This document shows positions 9,473 to 18,672 of a DNA stretch of 64,000 bases, in pieces. Position numbers and translations under genes: made by a program. How positions within the stretch are numbered: position 1 is the first letter of the stretch; every line of letters starts with the position of its first letter. The stretch comes from Leptolyngbya sp. FACHB-321 (lineage in GTDB: Bacteria > Cyanobacteriota > Cyanobacteriia > Leptolyngbyales > Leptolyngbyaceae), in NCBI RefSeq assembly GCF_014695975.1, contig NZ_JACJPI010000070.1, forward strand, positions 35,177-99,176. Direction: 5' to 3'. The notes beneath the pieces were generated by a model, which saw nothing but the letters and a program-made list of their open reading frames with translations, did no database searches and was not told the DNA's origin.

Positions 9473-10396
9473 ATGACTATCGCAATTGTTGTACATGGCG
9501 GAGCAAAAACTGTCTCCCCAGATAAGGAGCAACCCAATAAAGAGGGGTGCTTAGCTGCTGTTCAAGCCGGCTGGCAAATTCTGGAACAGGGAGGCGATGC
9601 TAGAGCTGCAGTTGAAGCTGCCATTCGTGTGCTTGAATCTGACCAAACCTTTAATGCAGGGTTCGGCTCGACTCTTAACAGTGAAGGTGAGGTTGAGGTT
9701 GATGCCGCAATGATGGAAAGCAAAACATTGCGATGGGGAGCCGTGGCAGCGGTGCAGGGACTGCGTCATCCAATCTCTGCTGCTCGCAAGGTGATGGAAG
9801 AGAAACCACGGCTACTAGTCGCACGTAGTGGAGAACGCTTTGCCCGTGAACATGGACTGGAGTTGTGCCCTAAAGAAGACCTCGTCAGCCAGGAACAACG
9901 ACAAGAGTGGGAAGAAGAGGTAGAGGTGATCGATCGTCCCAATACAGTTGGCTGCGTGGCATTGGATGTCAATGGCATTCTGGTTGCTGGCACCTCAACA
10001 GGAGGCACAACGGGTCAACCTCAAGGTCGAGTGGGTGATACAGCATTAGTTGGCAGTGGCTTGTATGCCGATCACCGGGGGGCTTGCTCCACCACAGGCG
10101 ACGGCGAATCGATTATCCCAGTAGTGCTGGCAAAGACAGCGGTTGACTTTTTATCGGGTGACGCTGCCAGTATGGACGGTGTTCTTGCGGTTCATCCTGA
10201 ACAAGCTGCTGAGAAGGCAATTGAAGTACTAAAGCAGCGAGTTTCTGGAGAGGCGGGCTGTATTTTGCTCGATCAAAATGGGCGCATCGGCTGGGCATAC
10301 AACTCTCAAGACATGGCAGTTGCTTACATGCATGACGAGTTGCAACAGCCTGCGGTCTTTATCTCTAAGGAGGATGAAGCACCTGTAAATATGTAG
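9473..10396 (+). CDS. iaaA: Isoaspartyl peptidase / L-asparaginase (Ntn-hydrolase)
   Basis: Plant-type asparaginase family: hydrolyses beta-aspartyl dipeptides and L-asparagine, autocleaving into alpha and beta subunits. The N-terminus AIVVHGGA and the motif NAGFGSTLN (about 61-69) are typical. The predicted catalytic threonine is Thr158 in NTVGCVALD, which becomes the beta-subunit N-terminus. STGGTTGQPQGRVGDTALVGSGLYAD contains the substrate-binding Arg-Val-Gly-Asp and the later TGDGE motif. The residue before Thr158 is Asn rather than the Gly or Asp seen in many relatives; the cleavage rate may differ. 307 residues is normal. Stand-alone gene. Confidence 0.92.
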   Translation: MTIAIVVHGGAKTVSPDKEQPNKEGCLAAVQAGWQILEQGGDARAAVEAAIRVLESDQTFNAGFGSTLNSEGEVEVDAAMMESKTLRWGAVAAVQGLRHPISAARKVMEEKPRLLVARSGERFAREHGLELCPKEDLVSQEQRQEWEEEVEVIDRPNTVGCVALDVNGILVAGTSTGGTTGQPQGRVGDTALVGSGLYADHRGACSTTGDGESIIPVVLAKTAVDFLSGDAASMDGVLAVHPEQAAEKAIEVLKQRVSGEAGCILLDQNGRIGWAYNSQDMAVAYMHDELQQPAVFISKEDEAPVNM

Positions 10397-10440
10397 GTAC
10401 GGCTTCAATCCATTTATTTTTGGTGGGGGCACTGCTTTGT

Positions 10441-10569
10441 CTAAGGAGATTTCCGAGAAGGAATGTACTGCTTGTAGGGGGCAGGTTTTGCCAGAATCTT
10501 TGCTACCAGTCGAGCACTTTGGTATCAAATCTGCCCCTACGGGTATTTTGTTTGCTAGAAATCTCCTAA
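10441..10569 (+). mobile_element. MITE-like 129-bp repeat, copy A
   Basis: The ends are near-perfect terminal inverted repeats: TAAGGAGATTTC (10442-10453) against GAAATCTCCTAA (10558-10569), 11 of 12 matching. Inside is a second palindrome, GTAGGGGGCAGGTTTTG (from 10474) against CAAATCTGCCCCTAC (ending 10540). Copy B lies at 12188-12316 in inverted orientation with about 84% identity and no gaps by hand alignment. There is no coding capacity, so a non-autonomous element is the best description. No clear target-site duplication could be recognised. Confidence 0.75.
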
Positions 10570-10647
10570 GCATAGCCATGCTAGAGGCTCTCGCCCCTAT
10601 AGATTAAGAGGTTTAGACCGACTCCCTTTTCATAAGCTACCAAGCAA

Positions 10648-10719
10648 GATCCTCCTAATTAGCTTCCACTTAATTTCCACTTGATTAAGGGGACTAGAGG
10701 GGGATTAACTAGGGGAATT
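10648..10719. repeat. AGGGGGATT-type intergenic repeat
   Basis: CCTCCTAATTAG followed by TTGATTAAGGGGACTAG and AGGGGGATTAACTAGGGG forms an imperfect self-complementary unit of a kind seen scattered in cyanobacterial spacers. Only this copy is evident in the window. Confidence 0.4.
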
Positions 10720-10787
10720 TGTTAGCTAGCATTGTTTGGATTGGTATTACGGGTCATTTAAGGCTCGCTCCTTAACTAGAATTTCTC

Positions 10788-12056
10788 ATGATTCCGCAAC
10801 GCAACTTTCAATTCTTTCAGGGCAATTCGCTTTCAGATTTATTCGCGCAGGATATTGGCGATCAACGCTGTGCGCTGCTTTTGAATTATCCTGCAACTGC
10901 TAGTTGGGCAGCCTACCCCAATACCCAACAATACTTTCTGCAAGACGGCAGCGGCGAAGCAACAAAAGTGTCTTTCGATAAGATCTGCCAGAAAGAACCC
11001 TGGAAAAACCTGGCGGTGTTGGGTAATACGTTGGCAGGAGTAGTCATTACTCAGCCGCCAAACCTTTTGCTACAATACTGGCGCGAACACTTTGGTCACG
11101 ATACCCATTTAGAAAGAATGGATTGTGCCACCTATCTGGATGACTTGAACAAGAGTGATCGCGTTGAGCAAGTTGTTACTCTTTTTCCCTTCGATCACTT
11201 ACTGCCCGAAAAGCATGCAGTACATCCAGATGTGCATTACCGCTTACTGAGTAAAGCAACGCTTGCCGAATTGGGGGTGTCTTGTCCTAACTACAAAACG
11301 TATCAACTGGATCAGGTTAAACTCGATCAGATTCAGCTTCCCCAACAGTTTCCTTACTTAATCAAAACATCGCACGGTCTCTCTGGCGAAGGCACCTATA
11401 TTATTCGCAATCAAAGCGATCTCAACTACTGTCAGGAAGAACTGAATAAATATCTTAAGATCAACCTGCTGAAAACCATAATTGTTTCAGAGTTTGTCAA
11501 AGATGAAATCCACAATTACTGTGTCCAGTTTTATGTCAACAAACAAGGAGATATTACTCTCATTGGCGTGACTCAGCAGCTTGTTAGCTCTGCTGGCAGC
11601 TATCTAGGTGGGTTAATTGATTACACGGACGATTTAAGCCCGTTCTCGGAAATGATTGCAGCGGTTGGTCAATACGCGCATCAACAAGGCTATTTCGGTG
11701 TCATTGGTTTCGATGTGCTGGAAGATAAAAACAGGCAATTTTACGCGATCGATGCCAATTTTCGTATTAATGGTTCAACGCCCCTTTGCCTACAGCGCCA
11801 CCAACTATTGAAGCAAAATAAGGCGATCGCAAAATACTCCAGCGATTACCGCATGAATGGAACCCTTGATTCTATTCTTGCTGCCCTCAAAACACACCTG
11901 GAGCGCAAAGACTTGTTGATCCTCTCGGCGTTAGAAAAAGTGAAATACGGCAAAATCTATACCGAAATCTATGGCATTGTTGCTGGAGAAACGCTGCAAG
12001 AAATGCAGCAGATTGAACAGACCTTGCACACCAAAGGTTTGCAGCTAACAAGTTAA
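10788..12056 (+). CDS. ATP-grasp domain protein, orphan ligase of unknown substrate
   Basis: 422 residues, no signal peptide or membrane helix. The ATP-grasp signature is visible in the middle: PYLIKTSHGLSGEGTYII (about 187-204) is the flexible Gly-rich lysine loop, TIIVSEFVKDEIHNYCVQF the hinge and next strand, VIGFDVLEDK and YAIDANFRINGSTPL (about 320-334) the metal-binding acidic/Asn part. It would therefore activate a carboxylate as acyl phosphate and ligate it to an amine. The N-terminal 170 residues are not recognised. No peptide synthetase, transporter or maturase neighbour gives its substrate. The gene is bracketed by two inverted copies of the same 129-bp repeat, which suggests it moved or was inserted as a unit (inference). 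Confidence 0.75.
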   Translation: MIPQRNFQFFQGNSLSDLFAQDIGDQRCALLLNYPATASWAAYPNTQQYFLQDGSGEATKVSFDKICQKEPWKNLAVLGNTLAGVVITQPPNLLLQYWREHFGHDTHLERMDCATYLDDLNKSDRVEQVVTLFPFDHLLPEKHAVHPDVHYRLLSKATLAELGVSCPNYKTYQLDQVKLDQIQLPQQFPYLIKTSHGLSGEGTYIIRNQSDLNYCQEELNKYLKINLLKTIIVSEFVKDEIHNYCVQFYVNKQGDITLIGVTQQLVSSAGSYLGGLIDYTDDLSPFSEMIAAVGQYAHQQGYFGVIGFDVLEDKNRQFYAIDANFRINGSTPLCLQRHQLLKQNKAIAKYSSDYRMNGTLDSILAALKTHLERKDLLILSALEKVKYGKIYTEIYGIVAGETLQEMQQIEQTLHTKGLQLTS

Positions 12057-12093
12057 ATCAGCTTGTCTTAGGATTAAATAAGTTCGGTCTTTG

Positions 12094-12158
12094 GTAGGGG
12101 TGGGTTTTGCTGTCAAATTATTGCAGGATGCAGTTTGGTCTGCTAAACCCGCCCGTAC
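12094..12158. repeat. GTAGGGGTGGGTTT palindrome related to the MITE-like element
   Basis: GTAGGGGTGGGTTTTGC (from 12094) pairs with GCTAAACCCGCCCGTAC (ending 12158), loop about 30 bases. The same GTAGGGG..GGGTTTTG / AAACC..CCCCTAC core forms the inner palindrome of both MITE-like copies, so this is probably a related partial or nested element. Confidence 0.55.
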
Positions 12159-12187
12159 AGTTTGCGGATTGATTAAATCCACGATCC

Positions 12188-12316
12188 TTAGGAAATTTCT
12201 AGCAAACAAAATACCCGTGGGGGTAGGTTTGATGCCAGCGTGATCAGCTATTAGCAAAGATTCCGACAAAACCCGCCCCCTACAAGCGGTACATTCTTTC
12301 TCAGCAATCTCCTTAA
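12188..12316 (-). mobile_element. MITE-like 129-bp repeat, copy B (inverted)
   Basis: Reverse complement of copy A at 10441-10569: about 109 of 129 positions agree without gaps when aligned by hand. The ends are TTAGGAAATTTC (12188-12199) and GCAATCTCCTTAA (12304-12316), terminal inverted repeats that have drifted slightly. The best conserved part is the 22 bases next to one terminus (GGGTATTTTGTTTGCTAGAA in the copy A sense). Non-coding. Confidence 0.75.
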
Positions 12317-12448
12317 GGTCTACTAAATTTTTCTAGAAGTTGAAGCACATGGACTAGAAAGAACTCTGTGATCGTCTAACGGGTTCCCAAAGTGTTCACA
12401 TCCCTTCACCCATGCGCTCAACGAATGCACCTTAGAGTACCCTGCCCC

Positions 12449-13258
12449 TTACCAACCACCAGGGATGCCACCGCCACCTTGTTGAGCAAGGTACTGTTGG
12501 TAACCGCTATTGTAGCCATTGGCATAAGCTCGTTGTTCTGCCGCCGTTACCAGACCCCGAAGGTTAATGCCTCTGTTAGCATCCTGGGAAGCGTTTAACC
12601 GAGCATCTGCATAACCGTCGTTATAGCCGTCTTGTCGTAGTTGAGCCAGCAAACCTGGAGAAACTGTTGGCGATGGGGAGGGGGAAGGAGATGGCTGTCG
12701 TTGATAGCCAGAGTTGTAGGCAGTGGTGTAAATCTGTCTCTCAGTAGGATTGGTTAACCCTAGAGCAGTAATCCCACTACCAGGATTGGCAGCAAAACCA
12801 GACTCAGCATCGTTTCTGCCATCTTGATAGCCCTGTCGCTGTAGTTCGGCTCTTCGTTGAGGTAAAACAGTGCTGGTAGGGGAAGGGGAAACAGTGGTAG
12901 TAGGTGAGGGTGACGATTGCTGTCCTTTGCCATCAGCATAGCCACGGTTATAAGCGTCTGTATAAATTTTCTGTTCAGTGGGATCGGTAAGGTTCTGATT
13001 TGCAACACCGACGTTGGGGCTAGCTGGAAAACCGCCTGCTCCGTCTTCGTAGCCATCGTTGTAGCCCTGAGTCGCAATCTGGTTTTGGCGATCGGAGTTG
13101 TAACGCTGCACCGGGGGCGATGACCGAGCCGAGGGTGACGTGTTTAGAGGTGCAACTTGTTGTTTAGAGGTTTGGGTTGACGGGGCTGAGCGTGAGGGCA
13201 AGAGTGTGCCGCAACCAGTAACCAGAAGCAGTGCCAGCGTCAAGATGGATGCTTTCAT
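12449..13258 (-). CDS. Lipoprotein with three tandem GYxDG repeats
   Basis: The start at 13258 gives MKASILTLALLLVTGCG, a short lipoprotein signal with lipobox cysteine Cys16; a longer upstream frame lacks a signal at its N-terminus. The mature protein has three repeats of about 45 residues, each beginning QGYNDGYEDG, QGYQDGRNDAESG or DGYNDGYADA and ending in a YxxAYNxGY segment. Pro/Ser/Thr-rich linkers (SPSPT) separate them. A Gly-rich tail GGGGIPGGW ends it. Probably anchored in a membrane and exposed to periplasm; function unknown. Convergent with no close neighbour, and read in the same direction as glgX 234 bases upstream. Confidence 0.75.
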   Translation of the reverse strand: MKASILTLALLLVTGCGTLLPSRSAPSTQTSKQQVAPLNTSPSARSSPPVQRYNSDRQNQIATQGYNDGYEDGAGGFPASPNVGVANQNLTDPTEQKIYTDAYNRGYADGKGQQSSPSPTTTVSPSPTSTVLPQRRAELQRQGYQDGRNDAESGFAANPGSGITALGLTNPTERQIYTTAYNSGYQRQPSPSPSPSPTVSPGLLAQLRQDGYNDGYADARLNASQDANRGINLRGLVTAAEQRAYANGYNSGYQQYLAQQGGGGIPGGW

Positions 13259-13491
13259 CCCCGATTGCCCCTGCAAGAGAAAAAACAAGCGATGTAGCAA
13301 CGTTTCTCCATGGAAAGAAGGGTCTAGATTATCCTTCGATCGCAGGTTACGGTCTTCAAGCAAGGGATGACGACCCATGAGCAGCACATTACAATAAATT
13401 CCTAATGCTTTAATATGCCATCAAGCCAGCCCCTTTTGAACGTAGCCAGGGGAACTCTACAAAAATCTGGCAGACGGCATAGACTAAGACG

Positions 13492-15555
13492 TTAGCCGAT
13501 GCGCGCCATGAGCACGACGGACGATCGCGCCTCAACAGCATACTTTTTCCGCCGGACTTGTGGAGCGGTTGTTGGTTCTGTAATGTCTTTGGGTGACGGC
13601 AGCGCTGTGTCAATAATTCTGTACCACCGTTCGCCTTTACCTAATGGCGGCAACTCAAACGTAAGCGTGTCCCAATAGGCGTTCAGCATGACATGAAAGT
13701 GCTCCGCCGCTTCTGGGTGGCGCAAGGTGAAGGCAAGACAGTGGGAATGTTCGCTCCAGTTCGGTTGACCAAGCTCAGTGCTATGCCAGACAACGTGTGG
13801 TTTTTGGCTAGCGTAGGAAACTTCTAACAGCCGCTCGTGCCGAAAACTTTCGAGCGATTGCGTGAAACGAATCAGCGTTTGCACAAAGCGCAATAGCCCT
13901 GCTTCTCGTTTAACGCTGCTCCAGTCAAACCAGCTCAGTTCATTATCTTGGCAGTAAGCATTGTTGTTACCCTGCTGCGATCGCCGTACCTCGTCGCCCA
14001 TCCAGAGCATCGGCGTACCCTGCGAAAAGAAGAGAATGGTAAGGCAGTTTTTGATTTGCTTCAGGCGCAGTGCGTCGATCGCTGGATCATCTGTTGGACC
14101 TTCAACACCACAGTTCCAGCTATGGTTATCATTCGAGCCATCACGACTGTCTTCCTTATTGGCAGCGTTGTGCTTTTCGTTGTACGACACCAGGTCATTT
14201 AGTGTAAAGCCATCATGACAGGTGACAAAGTTAATGCTGCGGCTCGGTTCACGATCGGGATGGGGATAGATATCGGGGCTGCCCAGCAGTCGGTCTGCCA
14301 ACGTGGAGACCATATTGCTGTCACCTTTGATAAAGCGCCGCACATCATCGCGAAAGGGTCCATTCCATTCGGCAAAGCGATCGCCAATAAACGACCCCAC
14401 TTGATACAGTCCTGCGGCATCCCACGCTTCGGCAATAATTTTGGTGCCTGCCAGAATGGGATGCGATTCGATTGTCCACAGAATCGGCGGATCTTCGAGG
14501 GGTTGACCTGATCGACTGCGCGACAGCACGGATGCCAGATCAAAGCGAAAGCCATCAATGTGCATTTCTGCTACCCAGTATAGAAGGCTTTCCAAGATCA
14601 TCCGTCCAACGATATCGTGGTTTGCCTTCAGCGTATTGCCGCAGCCGCTGTAGTTGCTGTAGTATTCCTGGTCTGGTTCCAGAATGTAGTACGCCGAGTT
14701 TTCCAAGCCTTTAAAGGAGAGTGTGGGTCCATCCTCATTACCTTCTGCGGTGTGGTTAAACACTACGTCAAGAATGACCTCAATCCCTTCTCGGTGCAGT
14801 GCTTTCACCATGTCTCGGAACTCGTCTACAGGTCCCATTGGGTCGCGTCGAGAGCTATAGCCCGTGTGTGGGGCAAAGAAGGCGATCGTGCTGTAGCCCC
14901 AATAGTTCGTCAAGCCAGGTTGCACATCTTGTTCGTCAAACTGATGCACAGGCAGCAATTCCACTGCCGTTACCCCTAGTTGCTTCAGATAGGGAATTTT
15001 CTCAATCAGCCCAGCATACGTGCCGCGCTTTTCTGGTGCCACGCCTGAGTTAGGGTTGCGCGTAAACCCGCCCACGTGCATTTCGTAAATCACACTGTCT
15101 TCGTGAGGAATACTCAGTGGCGCGTCGCCTTCCCAATCGTAGGCACTGGGATCAACCACTACGCCTCGTAATGCCTGGGCGCAGTTGTCGCCAGGATGCA
15201 TCGCGGCTTCACGGCTGTAATGCTCCCAACCAACGACAGCTTTAGCGTACGGGTCTAACAAGACTTTGTTGAAATCAAACCGATGTCCCAGTTCTGGAGC
15301 AAACGGACCGTCGGCACGGTAGGCGTAAATTTGCCCAGCACCAATCCCTGAAACAAAAACGTGCCAATAGTAAAAGGTTTTATTTTGCTTGCGATCGAGT
15401 GTAATTACGCGGGCAGGCAGGGGATCGCCAGCGCGATCGAACAACAGCAATTCCAACGCCTTGGCACTTTTAGAAAAAATCGAAAAATTCACGCCATTTG
15501 GATAGACAGTCGCACCAATGGGAAAACTACGACCGGGCAAAACTTCAGACTGCAT
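13492..15555 (-). CDS. glgX: Glycogen debranching enzyme GlgX (isoamylase-type, GH13)
   Basis: Hydrolyses alpha-1,6 branches of glycogen. The start MQSEVLPGRSFPIGAT at 15555 matches the family start; a frame extending to 15669 adds a cysteine-rich, non-homologous leader. Order: N-terminal CBM48-like domain (about 10-120), then GH13 barrel with DVVFNHTAEG, nucleophile Asp in DGFRFDLASVL, acid/base Glu in IIAEAWDAAG and the third carboxylate in FVTCHDGF, and a C-terminal beta domain. About 687 residues is normal. Sits upstream of the lipoprotein and 137 bases downstream of the protease gene on the same strand. Confidence 0.93.
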   Translation of the reverse strand: MQSEVLPGRSFPIGATVYPNGVNFSIFSKSAKALELLLFDRAGDPLPARVITLDRKQNKTFYYWHVFVSGIGAGQIYAYRADGPFAPELGHRFDFNKVLLDPYAKAVVGWEHYSREAAMHPGDNCAQALRGVVVDPSAYDWEGDAPLSIPHEDSVIYEMHVGGFTRNPNSGVAPEKRGTYAGLIEKIPYLKQLGVTAVELLPVHQFDEQDVQPGLTNYWGYSTIAFFAPHTGYSSRRDPMGPVDEFRDMVKALHREGIEVILDVVFNHTAEGNEDGPTLSFKGLENSAYYILEPDQEYYSNYSGCGNTLKANHDIVGRMILESLLYWVAEMHIDGFRFDLASVLSRSRSGQPLEDPPILWTIESHPILAGTKIIAEAWDAAGLYQVGSFIGDRFAEWNGPFRDDVRRFIKGDSNMVSTLADRLLGSPDIYPHPDREPSRSINFVTCHDGFTLNDLVSYNEKHNAANKEDSRDGSNDNHSWNCGVEGPTDDPAIDALRLKQIKNCLTILFFSQGTPMLWMGDEVRRSQQGNNNAYCQDNELSWFDWSSVKREAGLLRFVQTLIRFTQSLESFRHERLLEVSYASQKPHVVWHSTELGQPNWSEHSHCLAFTLRHPEAAEHFHVMLNAYWDTLTFELPPLGKGERWYRIIDTALPSPKDITEPTTAPQVRRKKYAVEARSSVVLMARIG

Positions 15556-15692
15556 AACGTTGAGACGGTAGAAGAGGCTTAAGACGAAACAAACAGTCAG
15601 GTGAGCCTTTAGAAACCAGGAGCAGGGGCACACCAAGCACTCTACCCCTCTCCCTTCATGCCTCACCATCCAATTGGGCTAAATGCTAACCA

Positions 15693-16901
15693 CTAACTAC
15701 GTTGACTAGGCTCTCTGACAGGGAGCGGTTCTGGTTTTACCGCCACTGTTTGCGTTTGTCCATTACGGTTAACGGTGATTTGAAGTGTACCGCCGATCGT
15801 GGCTGCTTCTACCTGTTGCTGCACTTGCTGCGCCGTTTGAATGGGTGTGCCGTTGATACTGGCAACAACATCACCAGGGCGTATACCTCCACGCGCTGCG
15901 GGAGAATTGGAGGCTACACCAATAATCAACACACCCTGATCCTGATTAATCTTGAAGCCTGCATTGCTCTGATTAATCTCGTTACGAATTTCAGGGGTCA
16001 GCTCTGCCATCTTGACACCCAGGTAAGGATGCTCTGCCTTACCTGTAGTCACAATTTGCTGGGCAACCCGCGAAGCAGTCGCAATGGGAATCGCAAACCC
16101 CAATCCAGCCGCGCCCTGGATAATGGCAGAGTTAATGCCAATCACTTCGCCTTCGCCATTAATCAGCGGTCCACCTGAATTACCTGGATTGATAGCGGCA
16201 TCGGTCTGAATGAAGTCTACTCGCTCGGCTGATACACCCACATCAGCCGCCGATCGCCCCGTCGCGCTAATGATGCCTTGTGTGACAGTGAAACTTAGAC
16301 CAAGCGGATTGCCAATAGCGATCGCAGCTTGTCCCGGCAGCAAATTATCGGAATTGCCCATTTTAACGGTCGGTAGATTTTGGGCATCAATTTTGATCAC
16401 TGCCACATCAGTAGTCGGATCAGCACCAACCACAGTGCCCTTAAACCGTCGTCCATCCTTAAGCACGACTGTCACACTATCAGCACCCTGTACGACATGG
16501 GCGTTAGTCAAGACGCGCCCATCAGCCGTTGTGATAAAGCCAGAACCAGTACCTCGCTGCACCCGTTGCGCGGGTGGCACCTGAGCGCCAAAAAACCGCT
16601 CAAAGCCAGTATCACCAAACGATTGCCCCACCGTGCGAGTCGAATCAATGCGTACAACAGCCGGTCCAACCCTCTGCACGATTTGCGCCACATAATCCAG
16701 GCTTGTTAGCTTGGGCGGTGGCAAGGGGGAAACAGCGATGGGGCTTTGCAATGGCGCAGCCGATTCTTGTGGAAGCGATCCGCCAATTTCGCCAATCTCA
16801 CTACGAAGAACATTACAGCCGGCGCTACTGCCAAGCAGCAACAGCAACAGATAAAAGGATGGCTGTTGAAAGCGATGAAAGTATGGTGGCAGTATTTTCA
16901 T
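15693..16901 (-). CDS. HtrA/Deg-type serine protease (HhoA/HhoB family)
   Basis: Trypsin-like protease with one PDZ domain for protein quality control outside the cytoplasm. MKILPPYFHRF at 16901 is preferred to a start 21 bases upstream. A hydrophobic run LLLLLLGSSAGC then gives either a signal peptide or a lipobox cysteine. The catalytic triad is in place: His in TNAHVVQGA, Asp in TTDVAVIKID, Ser in NPGNSGGPLI. The PDZ domain occupies roughly the last 100 residues (GVLIIGVASNSPAARGGIRPGD). The three cyanobacterial paralogues HhoA, HhoB and HtrA cannot be told apart here with certainty. Confidence 0.92.
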   Translation of the reverse strand: MKILPPYFHRFQQPSFYLLLLLLGSSAGCNVLRSEIGEIGGSLPQESAAPLQSPIAVSPLPPPKLTSLDYVAQIVQRVGPAVVRIDSTRTVGQSFGDTGFERFFGAQVPPAQRVQRGTGSGFITTADGRVLTNAHVVQGADSVTVVLKDGRRFKGTVVGADPTTDVAVIKIDAQNLPTVKMGNSDNLLPGQAAIAIGNPLGLSFTVTQGIISATGRSAADVGVSAERVDFIQTDAAINPGNSGGPLINGEGEVIGINSAIIQGAAGLGFAIPIATASRVAQQIVTTGKAEHPYLGVKMAELTPEIRNEINQSNAGFKINQDQGVLIIGVASNSPAARGGIRPGDVVASINGTPIQTAQQVQQQVEAATIGGTLQITVNRNGQTQTVAVKPEPLPVREPSQRS

Positions 16902-17078
16902 GAAACCAATCTTATATAGCAACGATCTTACCCTTTAAGGTCGTCTGTGCGCGTGGATCATACTGCATCGCCCATACTGATGTTTCACGCGATCGCCCTT
17001 GAAGCAAACCTACGATGATCGTTGTCATACGCCTCACCGCGATCATCGTGTAGGGGCATGGAGAAGAATGTATATGTA

Positions 17079-17150
<72 letters not shown>

Positions 17151-17195
17151 AAGGATTCTCAATCTATCATAGGCTGTGTAGGGCTACAACAAATC

Positions 17196-17942
17196 TTACT
17201 CATCTTGAGGACACTCGTTCCAGAGGCTAGTAGTCTGACGCAGGCTCAAGAAATTGCCGTTGCCTAAGATAAGGTGATCGAGCAAAGGAATACCTAGAAA
17301 ATCGGCACCCGAAAGCAATTGGCGTGTGAGGATAATATCTTCGTTGCTGGGTTCCACGTTACCAGAGGGATGATTATGCGCCACGATGACTCGTGTTGCG
17401 CCCTGTTTGAGCACAGCGCGAAAAATGTCGCGCGGGTGGGCAAGGGTTTCTGTGGCAGTGCCGATCGTGATGACCTGCGTTCCCAGCAAGCGATGTTTGA
17501 CATCCAGCATTAAGATGGCAAAGCGTTCTTGGGGCTGCCACATGAGATCTTGGCTTAGGGCAGCAGCGGCAATGGAAGGATCATCGACGATCGTGTATTC
17601 GGCGGGACGTGATTGAAACACACGCTTGCCCAACTCGATCGCCGCCAGGATGGTTGCTGCCTTAGCTTCACCAACGCCTGAGATGACAGTTAATTCTGGA
17701 ATGCTGACCTCTCGTAAAGCCGAGAGTGGGTCGTGCTGATGCTTGCCAACTAATTGCAGGATGTATTGTCCTAAGCCAACTGCAGAGAGTTTGCCGGGTC
17801 CCTGCCCCGTAGCAAGAAGAATAGCCAACAGTTCAGCCGTAGCTAGATGTTTTGCTCCGTACGCAACCAGACGTTCGCGTGGACGCTCGCTCGCAGGCAT
17901 ATCTGCGACCTTCAAACTATAAGTCATGCACCCAGAATTCAT
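17196..17942 (-). CDS. radC: RadC-family JAB/MPN-domain protein
   Basis: 248 residues. N-terminal helix-hairpin-helix-like region ([28 protein letters not shown]), [22 protein letters not shown] in the middle, and a C-terminal JAMM metalloprotease-type motif [15 protein letters not shown] with His-X-His and Asp, preceded by RVIV. The true start may be the in-frame ATG at 17927 ([11 protein letters not shown]), which fits the family better. The biochemical role of RadC proteins is unsettled despite the DNA-repair name. The psaD terminator separates it from psaD. Confidence 0.9.
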   Translation of the reverse strand: MNSGCMTYSLKVADMPASERPRERLVAYGAKHLATAELLAILLATGQGPGKLSAVGLGQYILQLVGKHQHDPLSALREVSIPELTVISGVGEAKAATILAAIELGKRVFQSRPAEYTIVDDPSIAAAALSQDLMWQPQERFAILMLDVKHRLLGTQVITIGTATETLAHPRDIFRAVLKQGATRVIVAHNHPSGNVEPSNEDIILTRQLLSGADFLGIPLLDHLILGNGNFLSLRQTTSLWNECPQDE

Positions 17943-18018
17943 TGCAAAGAGACGATTGTTTAGTTATGCCCACCCAACAGTCTGCATCTGACAAGGGCAG
18001 CAGGAAAGAATAGTCATG

Positions 18019-18053
18019 AAAAAATCGCCTCAGAGGTTAAGGTCTGAGGCGAT
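18019..18053 (-). terminator. Rho-independent terminator of psaD
   Basis: On the minus strand an 11-bp perfect stem ATCGCCTCAGA/TCTGAGGCGAT with loop of 8 bases is followed directly by six Ts (18024 to 18019). It begins about 50 bases after the psaD stop and ends before radC. The stem includes an edge of a HIP1 site. Confidence 0.9.
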
Positions 18054-18103
18054 CGCGGAATAATTTAGTTAATTAAACTGGTTAAGAAACTAAGTGCAAC
18101 ACA

Positions 18104-18529
18104 CTAAGCTTCGTAGGTTGGTGTGCCGCTAAACTTCAGCTTGGCAGGTTCAGGATTGCTACCAATGTTGCGTGCATTGCTGTTAACCTGTGGGCGACCA
18201 GCGTTAACCTTCTCTGGGAAAACACCATCTTTGGGATGCAAATACTCAAGGTCACCATTAGGGTAAACCCGATAAATTTTGTAGTCTGAGATCTTAAACT
18301 TTGCACGCAGTTGCTGACCGCCAAGAGCCATGCACTGCTCTTTGCGAGCCATATAAAGCAGGTTTTCACCTTGCTTCATCACGGCTGCGCCGCCCGTTGG
18401 CATTTCAAAGACTTGCTCTTTAGGGCTTGTCCAGGTAATCGCGTATTTTTCTTCAACAAGGGCTTTTGTTAACAGTCCGCCTGTGCTACCGCCAAAGATA
18501 GGGGCTTGTCCAGAAAGAGTTTCTGCCAT
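18104..18529 (-). CDS. psaD: Photosystem I subunit II (PsaD)
   Basis: Stromal subunit of photosystem I that docks ferredoxin. The 141-residue length and sequence are canonical: [39 protein letters not shown]-equivalent [47 protein letters not shown], and the C-terminal [11 protein letters not shown]. Monocistronic, judged by the strong terminator downstream and divergent-free spacer upstream. The leader includes an AGAGAGAC purine run just before ATG. Confidence 0.98.
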   Translation of the reverse strand: MAETLSGQAPIFGGSTGGLLTKALVEEKYAITWTSPKEQVFEMPTGGAAVMKQGENLLYMARKEQCMALGGQQLRAKFKISDYKIYRVYPNGDLEYLHPKDGVFPEKVNAGRPQVNSNARNIGSNPEPAKLKFSGTPTYEA

Positions 18530-18672
18530 TTGGATGTCTCTCTCGATATTTTACAAAATCGTATCACTGAGTTTGTCACGCTCTGAAACGTCTGGCGGTA
18601 ACTGTAACAGTTGTTAGCATTTGGAGAGGAGTTGAGGTCTCACTGAAGCAAGGAATCGTCAGCCTCATTCTG

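Larger units (their letters stand above)
10397..10787. other. 391-base spacer containing two repeat types
   Basis: The spacer is mostly non-coding repeat sequence: the MITE-like element at 10441-10569 and a second repeat rich in AAGGGGACTAGAGGGGGATT at about 10648-10719. The latter resembles the frequent cyanobacterial AGGGGGATT-type repeats. No gene is visible. Confidence 0.6.

Noticed and set aside
9473..10396. Glycosylasparaginase
   Set aside because: No signal peptide and the motif set fits bacterial isoaspartyl peptidase better.
10441..12316. Composite transposon around the ATP-grasp gene
   Set aside because: The bracketing repeats are 129 bp without coding capacity; no transposase or clear target duplication, so only MITE-like status is supported.
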